From assembly GCA_033398695.1 (NCBI GenBank), contig CM065812.1, forward strand, positions 140,808,858-140,872,857: a stretch of DNA of 64,000 bases, in the 5' to 3' direction. Positions 46,706 through 57,469 of this stretch are shown here, piece by piece. This DNA comes from Orobanche coerulescens (lineage: Eukaryota; Streptophyta; Magnoliopsida; Lamiales; Orobanchaceae). The first letter of the stretch is position 1. Every line of letters begins with the position of its first letter. The position numbers were made by a program, and so were the translations under genes. The notes under the pieces were generated by a model. The model did not search any database and was not told the DNA's origin. It saw only the letters and a list, made by a program, of their open reading frames with translations.

Positions 46706-47710
46706 TCACATGGGAAGGAACCCTCTTTTAGATTCATCCATCTTGAATCTTCTCAGTATTTTACCTATATAGAGGGCTTGGGAAAGTCCTATCATTCTTC
46801 GTGGTCTATCTCTGTAAAGACGGATCCCTAGAATATAGGAAGCTTCTCCCAAGTATTTCATGGAGAACGTTTTAGAAAGCCAAGCTTTCACAGTGTTGAG
46901 CATTGCTATGTTATTTCCTATAAGTAGAATATCATCTACGTATAGTACTAAGAACGCAATGTTGCTCCCACTGATCTTTTTGTAAACACACAGTTCCTCC
47001 TCATTTCGTACGAAGTCAAAGTCCTTAACTGCTTCGTCAAATCGAAGGTTCCAACTCCGAGAAGCTTGCTTCAGACCATAAATGGCTCGTTGCAGCTTAC
47101 ACACTTTATGAATATTAGCTTTGGACACAAAACCCTTAGGCTGTTCCATATAGATTTCCTCATCGAGGTATCCATTTAGAAAAGCCGTTTTGATGTCCAT
47201 TTGCCATATTTCATAATCACTATAGGCAGCAATGGCAAGCATCATGCGAATCGACTTTATCATAGCTACGGGCGAGAAGGTATCATGATAATCGATTCCT
47301 TCCCTTTGGGTATAACCCTTTGCCACAAGCCTGGCCTTATAGGCATCAACCTTGCCATCCCCATCAGTCTTTCTCTTATAGATCCATTTATTTCCAATAG
47401 TCCTCATGCCAGTTGGAAGATCTACTAGAGTCCAGACCTGATTGGTATGCATCGAGTCTATCTCAGCTTCCATTGCTTGTTGCCATTTATCGGAGTCTAC
47501 ATCCACTATCGCTTGGTCATAGGTGACAGGGTCGTTTTCACTGCTATCAGGTGTGTCGTGGAGACCCAGTTCCTCGACATGTGTATAGCCATACCTCTCA
47601 GGTAAGTGAGCTACCCTATCAGACCTTCGAAGTGGAGGTTGTGTTACAATAGGTTCAGTTCTTGATCCCTGATCAGATGCCTCCTTAGGACTTTCATTAT
47701 GCTCTTCCAA
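46706..47710 (-). pseudogene. Copia reverse transcriptase
   Basis: A 334-residue frame with the copia RT signature: KWQQAMEAEIDSM, WIYKRKTDGDGKVDAYKARL, WQMDIKTAFLNGYL (first catalytic Asp region), IYGLKQASRSWNLRFD and LVLYVDDILLIGN (YVDD). The frame is otherwise uninterrupted but ends at the premature TGA. Upstream, an NPxxx-type linker joins integrase, with a frame change near 47710. Confidence 0.92.
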
Positions 47711-48394
47711 AGAGATATTTCAACCCGAGCCACCTTCCTGAATGAATTCATCCTCAAGGAAGTGCGCTTGTAATGCCACAACGACCCTATGGTCTTCTGG
47801 CATGTAGAATAGATAACCCATCGAGTCCTCTGGGTATCCTATGAAATGTCCTTTTATGGACCTCACTTCCAGTTTGTCCACCTTAGCCTTTTTGACATAG
47901 GCTGGACATCCCGAAATCCTTATGTGATTAAGGCTTGGTTTCTTACCCTTCCACATCTCATGCGGAGTGATAGGAATAGATTTGGAATGACATCTATTAA
48001 GGATATAGGCAGCAGTTAGTAAGGCATACCCCCACAGGTAAATAGGTAAATCAGTGTAATTTAACATGGAGCGAACTATGTCCAACAAAGTCCGATTTCT
48101 CCTTTCTGAAACACCATTTAACTGTGGGGTTCCTGGAGGCGTGAATTGTGAAACTATTCCATGTTCCTTAAGGAACTCATCAAACTCAGTGCTCATATAT
48201 TCGCCACCGAGGTCCGACCGAAGTGCTTTGATATAACATCCAGTTTGTTTTTCAACTAGGGCCTTAAATTCTTTGAATTTAGCAAAGGCTTCGGATTTAT
48301 GTTTCATTAAGTACACAATCCCATACCTAGTATGATCATCTGTGAACGTTATGAAATATTGATATCCACTCGGGCTACTTCTAAAGCACCACAA
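47711..48394 (-). pseudogene. Copia integrase core
   Basis: Frame with YFITFTDDHTRYG, ALRSDLGGEYMSTEFDEFL (second catalytic Asp) and QLNGVSERRNRTLLD (catalytic Glu), then the C-terminal HEMWKGKKPSLNHIRISGCPAYV. The first Asp (LVHTDVCG) is in the preceding frame. The two are joined by a one-base frameshift around 48360-48390, so the integrase is broken. Confidence 0.9.
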
Positions 48395-49878
48395 ACATCG
48401 GTATGCACCAATCCAAGTTTATCGGCAGCCCTTTCAAAAGTCCCTGTGAAGGGGAACTTAGTCATTTTGCCTCTAAGGCAAGATTCACAAGTTGGATAGG
48501 GTTCTACACCCAATGGACTTAAAAGTCCATCTTTCTCCATTTTCTGAACCTTGGTCTGACCAACATGACCAAGTCTAAGGTGCCATTTAAGAGCTTGATT
48601 AGTATCTTGCCTACCACGTTTCCTAGTTATAGTGTTCACTGCTATTTTATTTTGCATGTTCAGATGATATAAACCATTCAATAATGTAGCTGTTCCAACC
48701 AATTTATTTCGAAAATAAATTTTACAACTGCCATTGCCAATGAAGAAATAAAATCCTTTCCGGTTCAATACTGGAATGAATACAATGTTTTTATGCCCCT
48801 TGGGCAAAACAAGTACTTCATCTAATGTCAAAATAAAACCGGATTCTAAACCCAGAAGGATTGATCCAATATCGGTTGCCTCAACACTTTGTCCGCTTCC
48901 AACAGTGATCATTATTTCCCCAGCTTCAAGTTTTATACTTCGTTCCAGATCCTGATTCATAGTACAAATGTGAGAAGTGGCACCTGAATCCAGAATCCAT
49001 GAAGTAGAATATACATTAGCGGAACAATTAGTTTCAAAAACAAAAAGTTCCATACCTGATGCGCCATTAATCTTGGGACAAGTCCTTCGCCAGTGGCCCA
49101 GCTCACCGCATTCAAGGCATTTGTCCGTAGGTTTTGGACCGCCTACCTTTTGAACCTTTCGGGTCTTGCCCGTTCCTTTTTGCACCCCTTTCTTGGGTTT
49201 GTACTGCTCGTAGGTCTTTTTCTTCTTGTTCTTGGACCTCCTAGGCCCAGAAGAAATCACAAGAACAGCCTCTCTCGGTTTAGTCTTCATGTTAGACTGC
49301 GCCGTCACCAGTTTATTCATTAGCCCAGCTAATATGCGTGTAATTTCATTACAGTTGAAATTCATTACAAACTGCGTGAAAGAGTCAGGGAGAGATTGAA
49401 GGATGAGATAAATTTGAAGGGATAAATCCATATTAAAGTTGAGCACCTCGAGCCTCTCAATCATAGAGATCATCTTGAGGACATGGTCTCCCACTTTCTC
49501 CCCTTCTTTCATCCTAGCACTGAACAACTGCTTCGATATCTCATATCTAGCAGTCCTACTATGCTCTCCATAAAGTTCGGTCAATTGTGCGAGAATCCGC
49601 CAGCGTAAGTCATTTTCTCGTGCGCTCTGCAGCTCATTAGTCATTGAGCCCATCATAAAGCCACGGACTAGCACGTCATCCTTGACCCATTTTTCATGGA
49701 CGTCAATGTCTTCCTGATTACCCCTAGTCCGGATTGGAGTCGGTGGAATGTCCGCCTCCAAGACGTATCCCAGAGACTCCATACTGAGTACAATCATCAG
49801 ATTCCGCAACCTGTCAACAAAGTTAGGGCCAGTTAGGAGATTCTTTTCAAGTAGTATTGCAAGTGGGGTTTTAGCCAT
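48349..49878 (-). pseudogene. Copia gag, protease and integrase N-terminus
   Basis: A 509-residue frame starting at ATG 49876-49878. Order: gag core (about residues 1-200), basic linker, zinc knuckle CLECGELGHWRRTC, protease active site WILDSGATSHIC, then the GAG-pre-integrase domain HLRLGHVGQTK...CESCLRGKMTKFPF with the HHCC zinc-binding pattern. This part looks intact. The break comes at its 3' end inside integrase. The start is the first ATG after a leader free of long ORFs. Confidence 0.92.
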
Positions 49879-50711
49879 TTTTAGAGAGATTCAATTTCGT
49901 TTTCTGCAAAGATTTAGACAAGATTAAATTAGTGACTTGTTTGATTATGACCGATTATAGAACTTAAGGGCTTGTATAATTCTTGTCTCGGCTCCCACTA
50001 ATTTTATCGAAATTATACACTCCCATGTTATAATCTGGAAATCATGGTTAGATCGACTTCTTAGTGGTGATCAAGTTCTTTACAAATTTTAACAGACGCA
50101 ACCTATCAGGTTTCTTGCCAATTAATTTCTGTAAAGTGGTGTCTAACACCAACCCTTCTAACGGATGATTTGATCTTCTTTTACCCCTAGTCTTCATGCC
50201 CTCAACCTATCAGGTTTCTTGGCATTCCAGACTATCTAACTTGTTGACCATCAACGTCTATCAGTTTGACTATTGAATTTCACCCGGCAACCTATCAGGT
50301 TTCTAGGGGCGAAATTTATCACCAACCGAAGGCATCTAATGCACTCAAGAATTTTTCAACCTCTACCAAATGTACTACCCCGATAACTAGGAAGCATAGC
50401 ACACCAGCTCGGGTATCAATTTTCTACGAGTTTGATGGAGGGTAGGAAACCTCGTAACCTTTTTCAAACTTAGTCTGTTTGTAGTCGGGAGAATTTCGCG
50501 ATTAATGTTACACTTTGCACATTAATTCAATTATACGCGCGTTTGATGGTTTGTCAATTATTCAAAATAAAAAACAGAAAACAGTAACCTAGTTACTACC
50601 AACATATAGCTCATGGACCTAATTCCTAAGTATTGGGCCAAGCGAATGACCCAATAAAAGAAAACAGTCTTCGATTCTTCATCTTCTCGGTCAATTGTCT
50701 TCGGTCTTCTT
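49879..50711 (-). other. Copia leader, gag-proximal part
   Basis: Non-coding. It contains three copies of CCTATCAGGTTTCT (about 50103, 50213 and 50291). It stops at TTCTT (50707-50711), the left flank of a solo LTR. Confidence 0.75.
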
Positions 50712-51589
50712 TGTAACACCCCCGATATATTCAGGAATATTACAACGCCGTAAATCCTTTACATAAGAATTTACAAGGCTGATTAAAGGAAAAGACAATA
50801 ACAGATACCAATTTATGAAATTGCTGAAATATAATACAACTGTCTGGTTCAAAACCGAGAATACAAATATCCAATGAAGAGTTATTATTACATCACTAAA
50901 ATCCAAACATTATAAACTGACGACGTACTCGAGTACTTATTGAAATAACCAACAAACAACAACAGTAAACCCGTCCGGAACATCACTCTGCACCCTCGTC
51001 GTCATGCATTTCCAGTGGTTGTTTCCCCGCTCTCCTAGATCCTGAACATACACAAATGTTCACCCCCGAAGGGGTTAGCATAACAATGCTAGTACAAGTA
51101 CAATAATTATACAACAGTGATATAATCAACAATTATATCATAACAAGTTTCTCCAACGAGAAATATTCACAACACATATCATATCATAACAGTTTCAACA
51201 TACTGATGGTATTCCAACGATCCAGCGCACACAGCTATAGATTCCCATGATGATCCCGTCGGACCAACACATGGTGGAACTACCTGTCCGACGATCCAGC
51301 GCACACAGCTATAGATTCCCATGATTATTCCCGTCGGATCAATGCATGGTGGATATATAATCACAACATATTTACATGATACAATCACATTGTCATAATA
51401 TAAACAATTCTAATTGGAGTACTTGCCTCGGTTTGTTGACAAGAATAAACTTCCACGAATATCAAAATACTCGAAGGTCGTCCCTTTCGATCAATCACGT
51501 GTTAAGCTCGAACCTTAACAAAAGAAATAGCATAGAATTCATTTCATGTCGAATGAACGTCTAACAATTCAACAATTACGGTAGAAAGT

Positions 51590-51840
51590 CCTTAATATGC
51601 AATCTGTCTGGATAGCTTAACGCACGCTACGAATCCTATGTAGCATACGTTAATGCTACTCGTTAGCGCACGCAGTACACACAGCCTAGCGTACGCTAAC
51701 CAGGCGTGGTCAGTGCCTCACTGATCAGCCGACTGACTCAGCTGATGACTTAACACACGCTAAGTCCCAATCGTTGCGTACGCTAAACGTACTCGATAGC
51801 GCGCGTTAATTCTCGTAGCTTAGCGCACGCTAAGAGTGCA
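51590..51840 (-). promoter_or_regulatory. Second palindrome cluster in the solo LTR
   Basis: TTAGCGCACGCTAA-type motifs between 51615 and 51835, followed on the minus strand by CATATTAAGG (about 51593). This repeats the palindrome-plus-TATA arrangement downstream of the first cluster. Confidence 0.4.
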
Positions 51841-52654
51841 TGGCAGTTCACTGGAGGGCAGCAAATTATACAAATGGTGATGAAGTAAGCGAATCCCTTC
51901 ATCATTAATGTTTGTTATCCGGCTTCATGTTATGATCATAACCTTTATGAATGATCTCATAGATACTAACAACTTCGAGGTGCAAGTATACGTATAATCA
52001 TCATAACACTATAATCCATCTTGATTACAATTCTCATGCGAAGTTGGTGATCTCCGGTTGATGTATTAGATTCTACTATCATTATACATATTCGGACTTC
52101 ATCTGGAGGTGAAATAACAATTCCAACTTATACAAAAGAATATATCTTAAGACGATTCTTCCCTTAAGTCCTTATAACCGAAAATAATACCACCACCAAT
52201 TTATGATCACTAAGATAACATAAATCATACGGATAATAACTTCAGAATGTTCTCTTATCACTTGAAGTACTAGGATTCCAACTACGAGGTTCCAATGATA
52301 ATATCATAAGCATAGACATTCCAATCTTAAAACATGATGTTTGTTGAATAATTCACCAATGAAATTCAAATATCACGTTAGCATGATCATCTAATCCCTT
52401 GGAATCCAAATCTAAGGCTGGTGATAGGTTGAACATACCTTATATGCCGAAATCACTGAACCACAAGGTAGAATCCAACTCCGGTTGGTTATGTGCCACT
52501 CCAAGGTGTTACTTCTCTTCAATGATCACTCACAAGTGATAACCAATATTCAAGGATCACTAAGATATGTTCTAAGTGTGTTAGAGGGATGATTATAGCT
52601 CTCTGGCCTCTCAAGAATGAAGAATGGACGAAGGAAATGTAAGCCAAAACAGGT

Positions 52655-52920
52655 GATTGTCTCATTTATAATATTCTGCACTTTAGCTAATTAGCGCACG
52701 CTACTAAGCATTCCTTAGCGCGCGCTAATAAGAGTTGACTTAAAAAATGTCCAGGTTCGTCCGCGGGAATCTTACCCGGACCCATGTCCCGGCTGGCGCA
52801 TGTGCTAGCCACCTACCTCAATAATTCAGTGTCTAGCGCACGCAATTCCTACATACGTAGCGTGCGCTAGTAATAGCCGATAGCGCGCGTTAAGCTACAT
52901 TCTTAGCGTGCGCTATCACG
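52655..52920 (-). promoter_or_regulatory. U3 palindrome cluster and TATA box of the solo LTR
   Basis: TTAGCGCACGCTA, TTAGCGCGCGCTAA and TAGCGTGCGCTA copies lie at 52690-52915. They lie upstream (minus strand) of ATTATAAATG (about 52660-52669). Confidence 0.55.
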
Positions 52921-53069
52921 AGTTTGCATGAGAAAATTTGCATGTTGTTATACTTAAGTACAAGGATGCCAATGCAAGAAATATCATACTCCAATAATCA
53001 AAACCACAAATCCGAATAATACAGGGTTGAATACAGATGAAATACACCGTAATAAATCCGGATATTACA

Positions 53070-53949
53070 TTATTCATACCCAAAATAATAATTACATCAT
53101 TGAAAAATTGCATCCTATACAAGTTTTTCTAGTAAATATAAATAGGCTCAAAACGGCCTTTACAACCCAATCGAATCGAACAAATCAAAAAACTAAGTCC
53201 ACGAGCTATATCACCATCACATAAGGATTCCATACAACATGTAATGGCAACGAAAATAATCAATTAATCTTAATATAAATTAATCTAATTAATCTATAAA
53301 TTAATCTATTCAATTTCTACTATATTAATCCAATTAATATAAAGTGGCATTAAAATTAAATAATCAATTAATATATTAATCCAATCAATATAAAATTAAT
53401 CTATTCAATTTTAATGGTATTAATCCAATTAATACTAATAATCTTCATTTTAATTCGTTCGAAGTAATCCGGCCAAAATAATATTCTCGTTTAATTTATT
53501 TCCCTTAACACAAAATATTCCAAATATTAATTTAGTCAAATTAAAATCCAATTTAAATTTTGGAAAATAATTACAACGAAATATAAACTTAAAACGGAGT
53601 CCCGGACATTCCGCTTTAGGCACCATGCCCGATTCAAAATCGGGCCAAAACCCGAGGGTCCGCTCGCCGAGCCATGCTTGGCACTTAGCCGAGTCCTCGA
53701 CGGCAGTATTGCCGAGAAATGGCCGAGCATGCTCGCAACTCGGGCAGTAACAGGCAAGGTCCGCCAAAGACCACCGCCGGCACCCGCTTCTTCGCTTTTT
53801 CGCCCGCTTCCAAAACGTGATGCTACAACGAACAATTTAAAATCTACGATTATTCCAAACATGATTCTAAATCATAATCATCATCCAAAAGCATTCAAAA
53901 TGCACAAATAATCGTATATACGGAAACATTGACCTCGCTCCGATACCAC
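53070..53949 (-). other. Copia leader, PBS-proximal part
   Basis: Non-coding. Very AT-rich with imperfect AATTAATCTA-type repeats at about 53257-53420, then GC-richer sequence. The PBS is at 53937-53948 (TGGTATCGGAGC on the minus strand, one mismatch to tRNA-iMet), one base from the LTR. Confidence 0.8.
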
Positions 53950-54859
53950 TGTTGGGATTCCGAAAATAAAACGAAATACGCAGCGGAAATTAAAACGAAT
54001 CCCAAACAGGATCGATCAAGTAACGTATATACGAAAAAAATTACGAAGATTAAGGATCATACCCTTGAAGCCTTTCAAATAATTCTTCGTAAATTGATGA
54101 TGATCACGAACCCCGTCCCGAACACGAAATCCCTTCGTTCCAAGCACCGAAAGTTCGAAGTCTCTACTTCACACGCGTCGAAAGTTGCCCGGAAAAATGT
54201 ACAACACTCCGTTCTATGAAGAACACGGCTAGGAAGTGTTGTAGGAATTTATATATCACTTTTTCTTAACTTTTATATCACCTCCAAGATGAAAAATAGA
54301 AAAGAAAAAAATTTCTCCTCCCTCACTTTTTGAAGACACGGCTGAACTCTCTCAAAAGATGAATATGAGTTGTGTGTCTTTTTCATCTCATCATGTGTAT
54401 ATATATTATATCTCATATAATAATTATATATCATGTTATAATTATTTTGAGAATAAGAATCTCTACAAATAATTAAAACATGACAACACACATGCAAGGT
54501 GGTCATGTGAGGGGGGCGGCCTACTAGGAAGATACCTAAAAAATGAGCCGAGCCACTCGGCTCGTGTATCGGACGTTCGTCAAACGACTCTGTTAAATAC
54601 ACTCAGTTTAATTACCAATGTATTTATATTATTTAATTAATCTAATTAATTAATTATATCAAATACAAATATATTTCTCTAAGAAATATAATTTATGAAT
54701 TAAATTAATTACCCGATAACTTAATTTAATTTCATAAGACCGATATTTGATTTATCCAATAAATCATAATTAGATATCCAATATCTAATATTAATAGAGA
54801 GATAATAAATTAACATTTATCCGTCAACGCTCCTGATGCGCGACTCCGTAGGTCCCTCT
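53950..54859 (-). repeat. Copia 5' LTR, first part
   Basis: Begins TGTTGGGATTCCG. It contains the uninterrupted GGAAGATACC site equivalent to the gypsy insertion point. It ends at CCTCT (54855-54859), the left TSD of Element 5. Confidence 0.9.
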
Positions 54860-57469
54860 TGTAATATCCGCAATTTTCGATTTTCGGTAAATTTCTTTTT
54901 TTCGGCGGAAGTCCGTTTTGACGACTCGCTCATGACCGTTTCGTCATTCTGAAAATGATTAATTCTACACTTTTTGTCATCCGAGTTTGTTTCGGTGTTG
55001 TTTTGTTGAGTTCTGTGCTTTTTAGCGACTTTTCCGCACTTGAGTTCGATTCTTGCGAATCTCGTCCGAAAGCTATTGTTTGAGTTTCCCGCAAGTCCGT
55101 TTAACTTTGTTAGACGTGTTGTGAACTTCGGTTTGGTTATTCGATCACGTATCGTGATTTTCGGGCGTTTTGGGCCATTTTGTAATTTCTTGAAGTTACG
55201 GGTATCCATATCTGTATTTGTCGTCTTGACCCTTTTCTTGGTCGCGTATGATTAATTATTGCATTACGTTTTCATCTCGAGTCGTTGACGTCGTCGCGAA
55301 CTTTTCGGCGTGTCCTTCTGTCAAATTGTTGAAGCTTTTCATCGTATCTCGACTTGGCCAATCGTGGAAATGGAGCTTTTTCCTCAAAATTCTTCACATT
55401 CGAACTTCCAGAGCCTTTCGGCCGATAGGGGGTCGATAGGCTCCACCGCCGCATTCGTATGGGTATCGGTTGGGCTATCGGCCGATAGGGTGGCCGATAG
55501 GTTCTGCTGTGTTTCTCTATATTACACGGGATCCGGGGGAAGGACTTCATTTTCCTCTCGTTTTTCCCACTTCCTCCCTCCTCTTCCGCGGTTGGAGACT
55601 CATGGATCATGGAGGCATGTTGTCATACATCCAATCCATGAAGTTCTTGAGTTTATAGCATCAACCAATCATCCGGTAACCTCCTCCGATCTACCGAATC
55701 AAGGTTAGATTTCTTGAAATCTAGTTTTGGGGAATTTGGGTATTTTGGTTGATTTCGTCCGTTTAATCCGATTTAACTTAGGATTATGATGGATTGATGA
55801 TTATTTAGATGTTTTATATCTTTTACCTTGTTATTCCATGGTTGGATCGTATCGATTCGTTGTTTTGGTCGAGTTCTTGATCGACGTCTTGAAGGTGTCC
55901 GGTAGAATGTCATAGAGGGGTTTTCGGGTGTTCTACGATTATCCTTCCACGTATGATTGTTGATTTATGGATTATATGTTGTTAGGGTCGAGTTTCTTGC
56001 GAAGAAACCAAGTTGAACCCTTCCGTTCGTTGTCGTTTTCCTTTTCGAAAACATCGGGCATTTCGAAGCTTTCCGGTTGAGCCGTGTTCGTCGGAATACT
56101 TGCGTGCCGATTTCGAGGCAAGTACCTTGTCCATACTATTCTTGTTTTGTGAATACGATAATTGGTGATCGTCTTTATATGTTTGTTTGATTGTTTGAAA
56201 CGAGTTTTCAAAAGATTCGATTAGCCTGGTTAAAGGCTCTCTTTCAAAACGCGTGTGTTTTGTAATTGTGTGGGTTGTAAGTGACTACGTGGATATTTGG
56301 ATATGTTTGGTGTTGATGTTGCGCTTGATAATACGTGTGTACGTATATTATCTCTTTTCAGTGCGTTGTGGATTGACGTGGTGTTTTGCTAAGTGTTTGA
56401 GGCCTCTGGGCGAATTGTTTGAATATCCTTGATGTGATATGTTGATTGTGTGAATGTGTGGATATGGTTGAAGGTCTACGGTGACACATGGCACGTGATC
56501 ATGTGGTCAGGATGCAACAAGTGATTGATCCAACCGTGAGAGCCTGAGATAATCTACGGTGGCACATGGCATGCGATCATGTGGCCAGGATGCAACAAGC
56601 GATTGATCCAACCGTGAGATGTGTGTGATTTGTTTCGCTAGCCAGCTCGGGAGGGTCCTTCGAGGCCTCGAGTGGGATTTGTGGCTTCGTCCCGGTCCTA
56701 GGCGATGCGCGTGCGTGATTACGTTGTGTTGATTTTTATGTCCATCGAGGACACGTGATGTTGGGCTCGGGCCCTGTGAATTGTTGTCTGTTTTCTATTT
56801 CCGAAAACAAAACCTTTGGCCGTGCCTCGTTGATTTTGGAAAGACAAGGATTCGGAAATCCTAAATTGTTTTCTACTAAAACTCTCGATGGCATTTTAAA
56901 CTGTTTTATAAATTGTTTTCCCTTGATTTGTGATCTTTCGGTTTTGGGATGTTTTACCAAACTCATGCCTCGGGAAGTGCTTTTCATTACGTTTGGAACT
57001 TTGAGGATTTCTGATTATTATTGTTCTTGGAACTTGTATTGTATGGCTCGTATTTTTGCACTTGTACTTGCACTAGCAAAACAAAGGAGTTTGCTAACCC
57101 CCGAGTATTCGGGGGGTGGATGTCTGTATTGCATTCAGGTTTTGGAGCATAGCACAGGGTCGGCACGAAGGATGATGAAAGATGAACGATACTAACCACA
57201 CGAGGATCCGTATGATGTTATTGGTTTAGTTGCATTTTATTTCCGTCGCAAGATTCTTTCCCGTTATGCGGGAGTGTGTTGTATTCGACCTGCGTGGGCA
57301 TGTATTATAATTGAGTTGTATGCATTTATTGAAAGGCCAAATCGGTCTACTGAGTCTTTTTAGCCTTAAAGGCATTGTCGAATTGTTCGTTTGTTGTTAC
57401 CAGCCTGGTAGATCCTTGAGGAAAGGTTCTACGGCGTGTAATATCCCTGAGCGGATTGGGGGTGTTACA
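54860..57469 (+). repeat. Element 5 5' LTR
   Basis: TGTAATATCCGC...GGGGGTGTTACA. In order: U3 with the palindrome CTATCGGCCGATAG (55475-55488), TATA-like CTATATTA (55517-55524), CT-rich leader, donor-like AATCAAG/GTTAGA (55703/55704), two 78-bp repeats (56475-56619), GCTAAC (57093-57098), hairpin CCCCGA-GTAT-TCGGGG (57099-57114), acceptor TTGCATTCAG (to 57138). Confidence 0.9.
55420..55530 (+). promoter_or_regulatory. Element 5 promoter: CGGCCGATAG palindromes and TATA-like box
   Basis: TCGGCCGATAGG occurs at about 55418, as the perfect palindrome CTATCGGCCGATAG at 55475-55488, and as GGCCGATAGG at about 55492, followed by CTCTATATTACA. The second LTR has the same at 60808-60920. Confidence 0.55.

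Larger units (their letters stand above)
50712..53069 (-). mobile_element. Solo LTR of a LARD-like family, inserted in the copia leader
   Basis: TGTAACACCCCCG...GGATATTACA, 2358 bp, with flanks TTCTT and TTATT (one mismatch, a probable TSD) and no PBS or PPT beside it, hence a solo LTR. On the minus strand it has a donor-like ATATAAG/GTATGT at 52439/52438, an acceptor-like TGTTCAG/G at 51042, a C4GAAG4 hairpin with GCTAAC (51064-51079) and a two-unit repeat (51216-51355). Confidence 0.8.

Noticed and set aside
53257..53420. AT-rich ATTAATC repeats as a possible origin or matrix attachment region
   Set aside because: Simple low-complexity sequence in a copia leader. Nothing beyond composition supports a function.
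55310..55708. Open frames of 112-132 residues on both strands of the Element 5 LTR
   Set aside because: Overlapping frames on both strands of a non-coding LTR, changed by indels in the sister copy.
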